Below are positions 8,457 to 18,787 of a stretch of 53,633 bases of DNA, in pieces. Below the pieces are notes generated by a model. It ran no database searches. It was given only the letters and a program-made list of their open reading frames with translations, and was not told the DNA's origin. Location of the stretch: the NCBI GenBank assembly GCA_028285105.1, contig JANQQE010000017.1:1-53633 (forward strand), written 5' to 3'. The first letter of the stretch is position 1, and every line of letters starts with the position of its first letter. This DNA is from Alphaproteobacteria bacterium (GTDB lineage: Bacteria > Planctomycetota > Phycisphaerae > UBA1845). The translations under genes were made by a program, and so were the position numbers.

Positions 8457-8619
8457 GACCGAACCTCCAGAGATATGATTGACGCAGGGTCAGTCTAACA
8501 CACGCTTTGCGGTGCGGCTATCAATCGGAGTCGAAAGTTGTGGTGTTTGGATTTCTGGCGGGCGACGAACACCGACACAATGTGACATTCATCTCCAAAA
8601 ATACTCGGTCGGGAAGTCA

Positions 8620-11460
8620 TCAATCGATCAGGGTTCGGGCGGCCGACTTCGGGTCGAGCGCCACCGCCCTTATTGCAAATTGCTTCGCTTCATCGTGGTG
8701 ACCGGATTTCAAAAGCGCGAGCGCGCATGCGGTATGAAACTTCGCGTCATCCGGTTTCACTCGACACAGCAGGCGGTACTGTTCGATCGCGTCATTGGTC
8801 TTGCCCATTCGCATAAGCATTTCCGCGTAATCGTTTCCAATCGCTGTCGAGAAAGGGGCAATGCGCAGGGCCTGTTCGAACCATTCCTTCGCTTCCGTTG
8901 TCCGCCCAGCCCGAATATGGATCGTGGCCATGGCGGCGGGAATCTGCGGATCGTGCTCGAAGTCGATCAGGCAAGCCTTCCAATGCGGCAGGGCTTTGGC
9001 ATCGTCGCCCAAGGCGTCGAATATCTTCGCCAACTCCAGATGAACGTGCGGATCGACTGGTGGCAAGTCGGCGAGATCGAGCAGGTGCGGCAGGGCGGCT
9101 TCGACGTCCTTGCGACCGAGATGATGGTATGCCAACACGGTTCGCGCCCGTCGATTCTGTGGGTCGAGCGTCAGCACGGTTCGGGCGTGTTCGAGGATTT
9201 TGTCTTCGTGTTGCTTTGCTTTTGCGGCGTCGCGAATGGTTTGCAGTTCACCGGAAAGCGTTCGCATGATGACTTCGTGAGCCAGCGCATTGGAGTTTGC
9301 GTCGAGTTTCAAACTCGATTCTGCCGCAGCGCTCGCTTCGTCGATTCGGTCGTCTTCCAACAATGCCAGTGCATGACGCGCGATAACACCCGCGTCTTTC
9401 GGTCGAGCTTCGACGAGTTTCTTTGTCTCCATTGGATCGTCGGGCTTATCCAGATCGAATCCCCAAGTCGCCGCGTCTTTGCGGGCCCAAACCAGAAACG
9501 CTGCATCGAATTCTGCCTTACTCATCTTCGTGTGTTTGCGAAAAATTTCGGCTTGCGTCTTACCGTCGCGAAAATCGCGAAGCATGACGTTGATGATTCC
9601 ATCGCCAAAACGTTCGTACAGAAACTCGCACATCCATTCGCCCTGCGCATAGGCCATTGCCCGATCGTCCTGACGCCTGGGTCGAGCGAATCCCCAATCG
9701 ATCGTTTCCAGCGTGAAGAGTTCATCGTGTCGCAGGCGTCGCGCAAGCCCTCGCGACCATTCGTAGCTGCGTGGGAGGTCCTCGTGGTAGACGGCCAACC
9801 CCTCCGTCATCCAATGCGGAATGCGGTTGTTCGTCGCAGCCAACGTGACGGTGTGAACGAATTCGTGTCGCAACACGCCAGGCAAGTCGAAGGGCCCATG
9901 GGCGTCGCTTCCGGTTCTGGGAATGTCAACCGCAATGACCCAACCGGTGCAAGCCCCGACCGTGTGAATCCATGGTTTGGCAGTGACGCGTACACCGAAC
10001 GCACTGTGCGTCGGAAAGATTTCAACGATGGTGCGGCGCTCGAGTTGAATCTCAAACCGTTCGCAAATTTCGTCGTATATGCTCTCAAGATAGTCGGCTG
10101 CCTGTTGCGCGATGACTTCATCAAGCCCGCTGTCGCACCGCACATCGAAGTGATCTGTCAAGATGCGCGGGAACGCATCGAGATCGTCGAGCAGATCTAG
10201 CGTGTACTTCGTCCGTGCGTCGAACGGGTCGAGCTTCCAGGCTTTCTCCAATGGTCCGCGCGCTTTGGCTTCGTCACCCCATTGCATGTACATCAGGCCA
10301 AGATCAGCGCGGACGACGGCATTGCTTGGTTCGAGTTCGACGGCTTTTAGGAAATGCTTTTCGCTCAGCGGATACTGTCGCCGGGTGCTGAGACTGCGGG
10401 CGATGATTTGATGGGGGGCTGCCGATTTGTCGTTGATTCGCTTGGCCTTCGCGATCAGTTTCCCTGCACCGGCATCATCGTATTGGGCGAAACGTGCCGA
10501 CGCCTGAAGCGCCAAACCCTCGACGCAATTGGGGTTGATCGTCAGTATTTGTTTTGCCAACCGCTCTGCATCTTGGTAGCGCCGCTCCATCAAGCGTGAC
10601 GTGGCCAGCAACCCGAGTGCTTCAACGCTGTTGGTGTTAACGTCCAGCGCCTCACTGGCATGGAGGTCTACATACTCAAAGCGCCATTGATCGAGGGCGA
10701 TCCACCCAAGTCCGACATGAGCGCGAACCGCGTTGGTATTCATATCCAAAACGATGCGATAGTCGGACGCAGCTTCTTCGTAGCTGAACTTCTCGCGTAG
10801 CAAATCCGCCACCGCCAAACGCGCGGGCCAATAGTTAGGATCGAGAATTTGATAGGCCTTCTGATAAATCTTCTGCAAAACATGCCTGGTCCGGCCCACC
10901 AGGTTTTCATGCTGCGTCAAAACGCTATAGCGATAGAACCCAGTGCCAGCTGCCGTCAGATTCGCAGCATCAATGGGAAGTCGATGGCGGACGAGTCGGT
11001 CGAACCATTCATACTCGCGAAGCGCCTTGTCCGGTTGGCCTATGGTCTCCAGATATTGGGCGATCAGCAATCTGGCAACACATGAGTTTCGGTCGATGTC
11101 CTTCGCGCGGCGGGCGTATTCGATCGCGTTTTCATAATCGCCCCGCGCGCCAGCCACCTTCGCGGCTAATAGATTCCATGTCGCGCTGCTGGCCTCCGCG
11201 TGCCTTACGGAATCGAGAATGGCGGTCGCTTCATCGTATCGACCCGTTTCAAACAGACATTCGCCCAAGCCGATTGCATCCTCGACGTTTGATTTGTCGG
11301 AAAGCGATTTTCTAAATTCCGCTGCTGCGACTTCGTATTCGCCGGCGTGGAGTAACTGATTGGCAGACCGGGGTTTCCCCGTTTCGTCGGCTGCCACCAT
11401 CGAAGGGGTGGCAACAAGAAAAACCGAAGCAATGAATGTTCCCAACAGTCGCGCCGTCAT
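8620..11460 (-). CDS. Secreted TPR protein with a central gluzincin-type metallopeptidase domain
   Basis: 946 residues with a signal peptide (first ~24 residues, cleavage after VAA/ADE). Tandem TPR helices fill residues ~35-430. A peptidase-MA-like domain follows, with the zinc motif HEFVH and the downstream glutamate in HWMTEGLAVYHED; this HExxH...E arrangement defines gluzincins. Another block of TPR repeats forms the last ~300 residues. The protein likely acts in the periplasm or on the cell surface, using TPRs as a scaffold. Such fusions are common in planctomycetes; substrates are unknown. The ATG has AGGA 7 bp upstream. The long open frame on the opposite strand (8479-10200) is a shadow of this gene. 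Confidence 0.9.
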   Translation of the reverse strand: MTARLLGTFIASVFLVATPSMVAADETGKPRSANQLLHAGEYEVAAAEFRKSLSDKSNVEDAIGLGECLFETGRYDEATAILDSVRHAEASSATWNLLAAKVAGARGDYENAIEYARRAKDIDRNSCVARLLIAQYLETIGQPDKALREYEWFDRLVRHRLPIDAANLTAAGTGFYRYSVLTQHENLVGRTRHVLQKIYQKAYQILDPNYWPARLAVADLLREKFSYEEAASDYRIVLDMNTNAVRAHVGLGWIALDQWRFEYVDLHASEALDVNTNSVEALGLLATSRLMERRYQDAERLAKQILTINPNCVEGLALQASARFAQYDDAGAGKLIAKAKRINDKSAAPHQIIARSLSTRRQYPLSEKHFLKAVELEPSNAVVRADLGLMYMQWGDEAKARGPLEKAWKLDPFDARTKYTLDLLDDLDAFPRILTDHFDVRCDSGLDEVIAQQAADYLESIYDEICERFEIQLERRTIVEIFPTHSAFGVRVTAKPWIHTVGACTGWVIAVDIPRTGSDAHGPFDLPGVLRHEFVHTVTLAATNNRIPHWMTEGLAVYHEDLPRSYEWSRGLARRLRHDELFTLETIDWGFARPRRQDDRAMAYAQGEWMCEFLYERFGDGIINVMLRDFRDGKTQAEIFRKHTKMSKAEFDAAFLVWARKDAATWGFDLDKPDDPMETKKLVEARPKDAGVIARHALALLEDDRIDEASAAAESSLKLDANSNALAHEVIMRTLSGELQTIRDAAKAKQHEDKILEHARTVLTLDPQNRRARTVLAYHHLGRKDVEAALPHLLDLADLPPVDPHVHLELAKIFDALGDDAKALPHWKACLIDFEHDPQIPAAMATIHIRAGRTTEAKEWFEQALRIAPFSTAIGNDYAEMLMRMGKTNDAIEQYRLLCRVKPDDAKFHTACALALLKSGHHDEAKQFAIRAVALDPKSAARTLID

Positions 11461-11547
11461 ATGATTCCTAAATCAATCGTTCGGTCCGCAGCGTCGGATG
11501 TGCCCACCACGTTATTGGTGTGCAAACAGCGTAGGATACGGCCCACT

Positions 11548-14187
11548 CTACGGTGCGACGGTTTCAAATTGCGGCTCATCGTTTGGCGCATTTGAACGCC
11601 TTGCCAATTCGAATGCCACCTTCTCATCCTTGACCAGTCCGCGGATCGAATCGCCCAGTTCAAAATCGCCTGCAAGGATGTGTCGCGCCAGCGGATTCTC
11701 GATCTGCTTCTGGAGCACGCGCTTCAGCGGTCGGGCGCCATACGTCGGGTCGAAGCCTTCGTTGGCAAGTTTCTGCACCACTTCGTCGTCTAGAACGAGC
11801 GTGATGCTTCGGTCAGCCAACCGCTTGTTGAGCAGTTCCAACTGAATCGTCGCGATGTACACCATGTCTTCTCGACCGAGGCGACGGAAGATTTGAGTCT
11901 CGTCGATTCGATTCAAAAACTCGGGGCGGAAGTGCTGCTTAAGCGTCGATTGAATCATCGTGTCGATTTCGTCCTGCGACGCACCGGAATCGTACGCCTG
12001 TTGCAATTGTTCGCTGCCGATGTTGCTGGTCAATACGACGATGGTGTTCTTAAAATTTACCACGCGACCGTGCCCGTCGGTGAGGCGGCCATCATCGAGA
12101 ACTTGCAACAATACGTTGAACACGTCGCGATGGGCTTTTTCGATTTCGTCGAGCAGGATCACCGAGTAAGGCCGGCGATGGATCGCTTCGGTCAGCACAC
12201 CGCCTTGCTCGTAACCCACGTATCCCGGAGGCGCACCGATCAACCGGGCGACCGAATGCTGCTCCATGAACTCGCTCATGTCAATGCGGACCATTGCGTC
12301 GGGTGATTCAAAGAGAAACTCAGCCAGAGTCTTGCACAGTTCGGTCTTTCCGACACCGGTCGGACCGAGAAACAGAAACGATCCCAACGGTCGCTGCGGA
12401 TCGCCCAATCCACTTCGCGAACGGCGGACCGCCTCGCAAACCGCTTCCACGGCCCCGGACTGACCGACGACGCGCTCGGACAGCACTTCTTCCATCCGAA
12501 GCAGTTTAGACTTTTCGCTTTCGAGCATGCGAGATACAGGAATCCCGGTCCAGCTTGATAGTACTTCTGCAATGTGCTCAGCCGTCACTTCCTCGTGGAC
12601 GAGCGTCTTGGAACCGGTTTGCAACTGGTTGATCTTTTCCTCAGCCGCTACCAGCGATTCCTCAAGGTCTTTGATTTCGCCGTAACGAATGCGGGCAGCC
12701 GCTTCGAGATCGCCACGCCTCTGGGCGTCTTCGAGTTCCAATTGCTTGGCTTCGATTTGCTCGCGGATGTCCTTGGTTTTCTTTAGCGCCGACGTTTCGT
12801 TTTCCCATTGCGCGGTCAGAGCGCTGTTCTTTTCGCGCAGGTCGGCGATTTGCTTTTCGATTTCTTTGAGGCGACCTTTTGACCCGTCGTCCTTTTCAAA
12901 CTTGAGGGCTTCGCTTTCGATTTCAAGTTGCATGAGTTGCCGGCGAATCTCGTCAAGTTCGGTGGGCATGGAGTCATTTTCAATGCGCACGCGGGCAGCG
13001 GCTTCATCGACGAGGTCGATGGCTTTGTCGGGCATGAAGCGATCGGAGATGTATCGATCGGAAAGTGTTGCGGCGGCTACGAGCGCCGAATCTTGAATGC
13101 GCAAACCGTGGTGAGCGTCGTAGCGCGGTTTCAATCCGCGCAGAATCGCCACGGTATCTTCCACACTCGGCTCGCCGATGCGCAGCGGTTGGAATCGCCG
13201 CTCAAGGGCTGGGTCTTTTTCGATGTGCTGGCGATACTCGTCCAACGTGGTCGCGCCGATGCAGCGCAATTCGCCACGAGCAAGGGCTGGCTTCAACAGG
13301 TTGCCGGCATCCATCGCGCCTTCAGCTTTGCCTGCGCCGACAACGGTGTGCAATTCGTCGATAAACAGAATCACTTCGCCATCGCTTTCCGTGACTTCAC
13401 GGACGACGGCTTTCAAACGATCTTCAAATTCACCGCGATACTTCGCACCTGCGATCAATGCGCCCAAGTCCAGTCCGACGAGGCGCTTGTTCTTGAGTAC
13501 ATTGGGTACGTCACCGGAAAGGATGCGAAGGGCCATACCTTCGACGATGGCGGTTTTGCCAACGCCGGGTTCACCGATGAGGACCGGGTTGTTCTTGGTG
13601 CGGCGCGAGAGTATCTGCATACAGCGGCGGATTTCTTCATCGCGGCCGATGACCGGGTCGATTCTGCCCTTGCGGGCGAGAGCGACGAGGTCGCGGCCGT
13701 ACCGTTCCAACGCCTGGTAGGTGGCTTCGGGATTTTCGGTATTGATCGTTTGCCCACCGCGCACCGTTTGCAGCGCCGACATCAGTGCCTGGCGCTCAAC
13801 CCCGACGAGCGAAAGAACTTCCTTGGCCGGCGAGTTGGTATTGACGAGGGCAAGAAGCAGATGTTCGGTGCTGATGTATTGGTCTTTGAGGCGGTCGGCT
13901 TCTTTGCGGGCGTGCTCGAGAACCTGCTGCAATTCCGGCGCAGACTGAAGCGATCCACCCGAAACGCGCGGTAGACGTTTGAGTTCGGACTCGACGACAC
14001 CGCGCAAATGATCGACGCGCACGCCGGTTTTTTGAAGCAGAGGTACGACGATCCCACCGTCGCCTTCCGAGAGAAGCGCCGAAAGTAGATGCAGCGCGGT
14101 GTACGACCCATGCTCTGAAGCGGTCGCGAGTTGCTGGCCCGTCGCCAATGCTTCCTGCGCTTTGATGGTAAAGTTGTGTTGCGTCAC
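11548..14187 (-). CDS. clpB: ATP-dependent disaggregase ClpB
   Basis: 879 residues, full length for ClpB. The ClpN domain (about 1-145) is followed by the first AAA+ module with Walker A GEPGVGKT at 205-212, then the long coiled-coil middle domain (about 410-540) that distinguishes ClpB from ClpA/ClpC. The second AAA+ module has GPTGVGKTE and [13 protein letters not shown] (pore loop). There is no ClpP-binding loop evident, as expected. It acts with DnaK to dissolve aggregates. The start is GTG at 14187 with GGAG upstream. A sigma-54 promoter match lies about 58 bp upstream; no CIRCE element is seen. Confidence 0.97.
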   Translation of the reverse strand: MTQHNFTIKAQEALATGQQLATASEHGSYTALHLLSALLSEGDGGIVVPLLQKTGVRVDHLRGVVESELKRLPRVSGGSLQSAPELQQVLEHARKEADRLKDQYISTEHLLLALVNTNSPAKEVLSLVGVERQALMSALQTVRGGQTINTENPEATYQALERYGRDLVALARKGRIDPVIGRDEEIRRCMQILSRRTKNNPVLIGEPGVGKTAIVEGMALRILSGDVPNVLKNKRLVGLDLGALIAGAKYRGEFEDRLKAVVREVTESDGEVILFIDELHTVVGAGKAEGAMDAGNLLKPALARGELRCIGATTLDEYRQHIEKDPALERRFQPLRIGEPSVEDTVAILRGLKPRYDAHHGLRIQDSALVAAATLSDRYISDRFMPDKAIDLVDEAAARVRIENDSMPTELDEIRRQLMQLEIESEALKFEKDDGSKGRLKEIEKQIADLREKNSALTAQWENETSALKKTKDIREQIEAKQLELEDAQRRGDLEAAARIRYGEIKDLEESLVAAEEKINQLQTGSKTLVHEEVTAEHIAEVLSSWTGIPVSRMLESEKSKLLRMEEVLSERVVGQSGAVEAVCEAVRRSRSGLGDPQRPLGSFLFLGPTGVGKTELCKTLAEFLFESPDAMVRIDMSEFMEQHSVARLIGAPPGYVGYEQGGVLTEAIHRRPYSVILLDEIEKAHRDVFNVLLQVLDDGRLTDGHGRVVNFKNTIVVLTSNIGSEQLQQAYDSGASQDEIDTMIQSTLKQHFRPEFLNRIDETQIFRRLGREDMVYIATIQLELLNKRLADRSITLVLDDEVVQKLANEGFDPTYGARPLKRVLQKQIENPLARHILAGDFELGDSIRGLVKDEKVAFELARRSNAPNDEPQFETVAP

Positions 14188-14244
14188 GGTATTCTCCTAC
14201 TCCCCATGCATCGGGATGAGTGCAAACTTGTCCACTCAGTTATG

Positions 14245-14261
14245 GGCAATCGCTGTGCCAA
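14245..14261 (-). promoter_or_regulatory. Predicted sigma-54 (RpoN) promoter of clpB
   Basis: The minus strand reads TTGGCACAGCGATTGCC. This matches the -24/-12 consensus TGGCAC-N5-TTGC, with GG and GC separated by exactly 10 bases. The expected transcript start is about 12 nt downstream, leaving a leader of roughly 50 nt before the GTG start of clpB. It is a single-site match, so chance cannot be excluded. Confidence 0.55.
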
Positions 14262-14518
14262 AATTGACATAAGGTTTATTGCGTCTCAAAGGTCCATTTG
14301 CAGGCGAAGCGGGTGCTATGGGCTGTGTCAGAATGGCAGTCAATTCGCTCTTTGGCGGCAGGAATAAAGGTTTCTGTGGGTTGAAGGGGTGGTTGGTCAT
14401 TCAGATTGTCTGCTTGCCCGCATCGAATCTGGCGTTAAGCTGCGCGGTTGGTATTGAAGAATCGACCGTGGCTGACAAAACGTTTGCCGCGACTCAATGT
14501 ACTGCGGAGAATCGAGTC

Positions 14519-14980
14519 ATGAAGACCCACGCCCGAATCGGCCTAGCCTTTGCGTTGGCGAGTGCCATTTGTATGTTTGCCGGCTGCTCTGAGGAGAAAA
14601 AAAAGTCGCACATCGAAGAAGTTACCGGAACGATCGAAAACATCGGTACACGGTCGGTGGTGGTCCGAACGTTCAGCCAGAAGCACAACAAGGAATTGAA
14701 ATTTGATGTTATCGTGGATCCCGAAACCGAAATCCTCATCAATGGAAGCATTGCGTCGATCAAGGATTTGAAGGTCGGCGAGACCGCCTTCGGAAGCGTC
14801 CGCGTCGAAGAAAAGGGCGACGACAAGAAGGTCATCACCGCTGTCAAAGTTCGCGTCGAGCGGGCGGAAGTTTTGCGGGTACCGACGGCAGCCGGTGATG
14901 AAGCCTCGAAGAAAAAGGACGACGGCCAATCCGAAGACGATGGCGAGACGGGAACCGATGAAGGCGACGGCGGCGAATAG
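14519..14980 (+). CDS. Small lipoprotein with a DUF5666-like beta domain and acidic tail
   Basis: 153 residues from the ATG at 14519; GGAG about 10 bp upstream supports this start over the longer open frame from 14279. The N-terminus is a lipoprotein signal (hydrophobic stretch ending FAGC-SEE). The mature part (VTGTIENIG...RTFSQKHNKELKFDVIVDPETEI...GETAFGSVRV) looks like a small OB/beta domain of the kind found in periplasmic DUF5666-type proteins. The last ~30 residues are Asp/Glu/Gly/Lys-rich and probably disordered. The function is unknown. A terminator follows 65 bp downstream. Confidence 0.8.
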   Translation: MKTHARIGLAFALASAICMFAGCSEEKKKSHIEEVTGTIENIGTRSVVVRTFSQKHNKELKFDVIVDPETEILINGSIASIKDLKVGETAFGSVRVEEKGDDKKVITAVKVRVERAEVLRVPTAAGDEASKKKDDGQSEDDGETGTDEGDGGE

Positions 14981-15044
14981 CAAGTCGGAGGCGACGTCGC
15001 GTCAGATTGAACCCGCCCCAAGACAGAGGATCAACCGGCAATTC

Positions 15045-15075
15045 GCCTCCGAAGGCCTAATTCGGGGGCTTTTTT
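15045..15075 (+). terminator. Rho-independent terminator after the lipoprotein gene
   Basis: GCCTCCGAA (15045-15053) pairs with TTCGGGGGC (15061-15069), nine pairs including one G-U, and is followed directly by a run of six T. Confidence 0.8.
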
Positions 15076-15252
15076 GTGCCCGCAGATTGCGGGATGTGCC
15101 CCCGACAACGGGGCTGTTGCGGCCGACAAATCGTGTGAAAAGATAAGTTGTTGCTGAAAGGTTTCTCCGTCTGCGGGCCAATGTTCTCTCATGGCTAGGC
15201 GATGGGCCAGCCACCTGAAAACGAGTTCCCCCAACTGTCGGAGAGACGAAAA

Positions 15253-17772
15253 ATGAATACGCTCCCCCTGTCGTTTCGCTCCCTGTCCCCGTTGCATCTG
15301 CACAATCGAATCGTCGCCAACCGTCACGCATTGGCACTGGTCCTGGTGATATTCGTTGTTGGCGTTCGCACAGCCCACGCCGACGACCACGCACAATGTC
15401 AGACGCTCGGTGGTCGTAGCACCATGTTCGAGCCAGGCTACACACCGCCTGAAATTCAAGACAATGGACTGATTCAGCCAAACTTCGTGCTGCTGAGCGG
15501 ACCCTGGATGGAAACAGCTTACAACGGTCCGGTCGAGCCGGGCGAATCGTTTACCATCACCTACAGTTTTGTTCCGGATGGCACGACCATCCCCGGAACC
15601 GCACAAGGCGAAAACGATGCGCCTTCAAACCTATTCGCAACAATGGACGCGAACTTTCCCGGCGGTCGCTTCGCCTGGCAGAGCGTGTTTCATCAGGTGT
15701 TCGCACGGTACGGCGAGATGACCAATATCAATTTCGTGTTCGTGCCCGATGACGGTGCGTCGTTTGGAATCTCGTACCCATACGGTATCCCCGGTCCGGG
15801 TTCGCCCGGTGAGACCGGTAAACGCGGCGACATGCGTATCAGCATGAGGCCGATCGGCGATGGTCCGTTGGCTCGCAATTACGCACCGACCTTCGGTGGC
15901 GACATGACCATGGATAGTTTGGATGTCGCTCAGTTTGCGAATCCGACGGATAACTTCCGCCTGCTTCGGAATGTCCTGGCCCACGAAATCGGCCACGGTC
16001 TCGGCCTCGATCACGTATTGCCGCAAAACGCCACGAAGCTTATGGAACCAGTACTCAACACCGCGTTTGACGGTCCTCAGGAAGACGACCTTCGCGGCAT
16101 CCACTTCCTCTACGGCGATCGTTACGAACGCAACGAAGACGAAACAGAGTACACCGATCTGGGCATTGAGTTTCAGCACCCGAACGACAACGGCGTGTCC
16201 GCCTACGAATTCTGGAACCTTTCGCTGGAACGTGGTGAGAGCGAAGACTGGTACGCCGTCGAGATCAAGGAGTCGGCAACGGGTCTGCCCGGTCTGGCGA
16301 TTCGCGTTGACCCTGTCGGTACCACCTACGATTATGGCGCTCAGCCGGAAGAAGGCGATCCGGTCGATGTGGTGACGGTCGATGCCAAGTCGGTACGCGA
16401 CTTGGCGCTTCAGATGTACCGCGTGACGTCGCCAGCCAACAATCAGATTCAGTTGATCACGACACTCGACTTCGGTGGTCCGGGTGAAGGTGAATACCGA
16501 CCTTCCGTCCTTTACCCGGCAGCGGGGACCTACCTGGTCCGCGTGTATTCAAACGATGACATCGACGATGTCCAGCGCTATCAATTGACGCTCAGCAATG
16601 GTGAGATCGAAGCACCGCAAGCCGAGCCATCGATGTTGCTTTCGCAAGGCGTTAATGCTTATCCGTCTGGCAGTATTGTCGATTTGCCGCCTTCGGAAGT
16701 TGGAAAGCACAGTGGGCTTTCGATGACGATCAGTAACAATGGCGAAGGTCCGCTGGAGATTCTCGGCCACTTGCTGGTCGGACCGGCGGCTGGCGATTAC
16801 ACGGTGCAGTATCCGGCACAGCCCATTCAGCCGGGCGGATTCGGCGTCCTTTCGATTGGATTCTCGCCGACGGCGGCTGGTTTCCGTGCCGCACAAGTGA
16901 GCATCGCGAGCAACGATCCGGCTGGTAATTATGAACTGACGATGCGTGCAACTGCGGCCGAACCGCCGATCGGTGCGCTCGCAGTGAGCGTCGAGGGGAC
17001 CAACGTTGCCAATGGCGGAACGGTAGAACTCGGCGAACTCGAATTGGGCGGCGAGTACGAAATCGTCGTGGACCTCGAAAACGTCGGTAATGGCAGCATG
17101 AACGTGATCAACACCTCGATTCTCGGCGACAACACGCCCGACTTCGAGCGATTGTCCGATCTGCCGCTAACGCTGAACGTCAATGCTACGGGCGAGATCG
17201 CGCTGTTGGTGACGCCGACTTCGGAAGGCGAGAAGAACACCACACTGCGGATGTTTAACAACGGTACCCAGTCGCCCTATGACGTGATCTTCAGCTACAG
17301 CGTAGTCGCAGTGGAATTGTTCGACGATTGCAACAGCAACGGAATCGACGATGAAACCGAACTCGACAGCGACGGTAACGGCATCATTGACGAGTGCGAG
17401 GTCGTGACTCCTCCGGTCGATGATGAAGACGATCCGATCGTCGGTGGCGATCCGAACGATGGCGGCAACGAGGGTAATGTTGACGACAATGACAATGACG
17501 GAAATATCGGAAACGATAACGACGATAACGACGACAACGATCAGGATGTCATCGACGGCGGGAACGTTGATGACAACAACAACGGCAACGTCGATGAGGA
17601 CAATGACAACGATGACCTTGGCGGTAACAACGATCAAGACGACGACCGCGAAGATGAGGACCGCGAAGAGAAGCGTACCGGATTCTGCGGTGCCGGCAGC
17701 ATCGGCATGTTAACGCTGACGATGCTCGGCCTGAGCGGAACCCGAGTCCGACGTCGTCGCCTGGTGTCGTAA
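15253..17772 (+). CDS. Secreted matrixin-like metalloprotease with choice-of-anchor domain and C-terminal sorting tail
   Basis: 839 residues from the ATG at 15253, chosen because GGAG lies 9 bp upstream; an in-frame ATG at 15202 lacks this. A long signal peptide ends near AHA-DD. The catalytic domain has HEIGHGLGLDH at 244-254, the metzincin HExxHxxGxxH, followed by the Met-turn-like LMEP. Next come a pre-peptidase C-like beta region (~300-440) and one or two ASPM/SPD-2/Hydin-like domains (~450-690). A dockerin-type calcium motif (DCNSNGIDD...DSDGNGIIDEC) follows, then a ~90-residue Asp/Asn-rich stretch. The end is FCGAGSIGM, a hydrophobic helix and RVRRRR. This tripartite tail (motif, helix, basic cluster) is the design of surface sorting signals. 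The protein is probably exported and anchored or released by a dedicated protease. Confidence 0.88.
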   Translation: MNTLPLSFRSLSPLHLHNRIVANRHALALVLVIFVVGVRTAHADDHAQCQTLGGRSTMFEPGYTPPEIQDNGLIQPNFVLLSGPWMETAYNGPVEPGESFTITYSFVPDGTTIPGTAQGENDAPSNLFATMDANFPGGRFAWQSVFHQVFARYGEMTNINFVFVPDDGASFGISYPYGIPGPGSPGETGKRGDMRISMRPIGDGPLARNYAPTFGGDMTMDSLDVAQFANPTDNFRLLRNVLAHEIGHGLGLDHVLPQNATKLMEPVLNTAFDGPQEDDLRGIHFLYGDRYERNEDETEYTDLGIEFQHPNDNGVSAYEFWNLSLERGESEDWYAVEIKESATGLPGLAIRVDPVGTTYDYGAQPEEGDPVDVVTVDAKSVRDLALQMYRVTSPANNQIQLITTLDFGGPGEGEYRPSVLYPAAGTYLVRVYSNDDIDDVQRYQLTLSNGEIEAPQAEPSMLLSQGVNAYPSGSIVDLPPSEVGKHSGLSMTISNNGEGPLEILGHLLVGPAAGDYTVQYPAQPIQPGGFGVLSIGFSPTAAGFRAAQVSIASNDPAGNYELTMRATAAEPPIGALAVSVEGTNVANGGTVELGELELGGEYEIVVDLENVGNGSMNVINTSILGDNTPDFERLSDLPLTLNVNATGEIALLVTPTSEGEKNTTLRMFNNGTQSPYDVIFSYSVVAVELFDDCNSNGIDDETELDSDGNGIIDECEVVTPPVDDEDDPIVGGDPNDGGNEGNVDDNDNDGNIGNDNDDNDDNDQDVIDGGNVDDNNNGNVDEDNDNDDLGGNNDQDDDREDEDREEKRTGFCGAGSIGMLTLTMLGLSGTRVRRRRLVS

Positions 17773-17827
17773 ATCGTCGACATCATCGGTCGCCAATGCA
17801 GCGATCGAAATAAAAGTCAGCTCCCCG

Positions 17828-17853
17828 GGGGTCGTCTCAACTGAGGCGGCCCC
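17828..17853 (+). terminator. Hairpin downstream of the matrixin-like gene
   Basis: GGGGTCGTCTC (17828-17838) and GAGGCGGCCCC (17843-17853) form an 11 bp stem with two G-U pairs and a four-base loop. A T-rich but interrupted tract follows, so termination is plausible but not classical. Confidence 0.55.
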
Positions 17854-17959
17854 TATGTTTGTTTGGAAATATAGACTGGGCGTAGGGCAAGCCATGCCCA
17901 GCGCTGGTCGCACACCAATAACATGGTGGGCACGGCCGACCCGTACGAGCCGGTCGCGA

Positions 17960-18787
17960 TCAATACGGCGCGCAACTTGCGGCCAACGTTTGCGGTGATG
18001 GATGGACGGCCGAATTCGAAAGGTTCGGTGATGTACCATTCGATCCGGAACTGTGGGCACTGGATTCGCTCGCACTGCTGAGTTTCTTTAACGCGGTGCG
18101 GTAATGTTCCTCCACCGTCTTGCGATCTTTGTTGAGCGTTCGGGCAGCGGCAGCGAAGTTGCCATGATGTTGGCCGACGACCTGAAGCGCTTCAAGCTGC
18201 TTGTCCGTCAGCGACGCCCTTGACTTCATGCTTTCGGCGTCGCTGAATTCGTGCGAGCTGTAGTCTGCAATCAACTCGGAAATGCCTTCTGCGACGGCTG
18301 CATCGATGCGGTCATGATGCTCACCGCGTGCTGGCCAACGCAAGTGCGCAATGGTCCGAACTTCGATGTCGTACATTTCTTTCGTCCAGGATTGATGCTG
18401 TTTTTGCCATTGGGCGAACTTTTGAACCATCGCGAATTTGTCTTCTGATGTCAGCGGTTGCTTTCGTCGCCCCAGCACTTCTCCGAGAGCCAAGCTGGTA
18501 GACAAAATTTGCTGCCGGGCGAACTGGCACATGAAAGCACACATGTTCTCCGCAAGCGTCTCGTGGCTGGTTCCGTTTTCATGCTGGCGCACCATCCGCT
18601 CGGTCTCTCGGCGATACTCATCCGACATCTTCGATTGCTGGGCCATCTGCAGCCAGTAAAGCGATTTGTTCTCAGCCCGTGTAAAGATTGGCAACGAAGT
18701 CATGTCTGGTGCCCCGATTGAGGTGAATCTGCCCTCTGCCGATCGCTTCGCCATCGACGCATGAACCGAATAGCCTACCCGCGCCAC
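17960..18787 (-). CDS. Unknown protein with a C-terminal helix-turn-helix-like segment
   Basis: Up to 275 residues from a GTG at 18787. In-frame ATGs at 18754 and 18703 are alternatives, and the third gives the most natural start (MTSLPIFTRAENKSLY). None has a clear ribosome-binding site. The middle is helical and rich in Gln/Glu with some Cys. Near the C-terminus, LTDKQLEALQVVGQHHGNFA with AARTLNKDRKTVEEHYRTAL looks like a LuxR/sigma-region-4 helix-turn-helix, so a DNA-binding regulator is possible. The tail is Ser-rich. I do not recognise a full-length family. The gene stands alone, pointing away from the outer-membrane protein gene. Confidence 0.6.
   Translation of the reverse strand: MARVGYSVHASMAKRSAEGRFTSIGAPDMTSLPIFTRAENKSLYWLQMAQQSKMSDEYRRETERMVRQHENGTSHETLAENMCAFMCQFARQQILSTSLALGEVLGRRKQPLTSEDKFAMVQKFAQWQKQHQSWTKEMYDIEVRTIAHLRWPARGEHHDRIDAAVAEGISELIADYSSHEFSDAESMKSRASLTDKQLEALQVVGQHHGNFAAAARTLNKDRKTVEEHYRTALKKLSSASESSAHSSGSNGTSPNLSNSAVHPSPQTLAASCAPY

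Noticed and set aside
8479..10200. 573-codon open frame on the + strand
   Set aside because: It lies wholly opposite the TPR-metallopeptidase gene, whose strand has clear domains; the + strand product has no recognisable features and is Arg/Cys-rich as expected of a shadow in high-GC DNA.
12928..13974. 348-codon open frame opposite clpB
   Set aside because: A shadow of the ClpB coding strand; no protein-like features.
14188..14244. CIRCE (HrcA) operator before clpB
   Set aside because: A GCACTC occurs, but the matching GAGTGC arm at the required spacing is missing.
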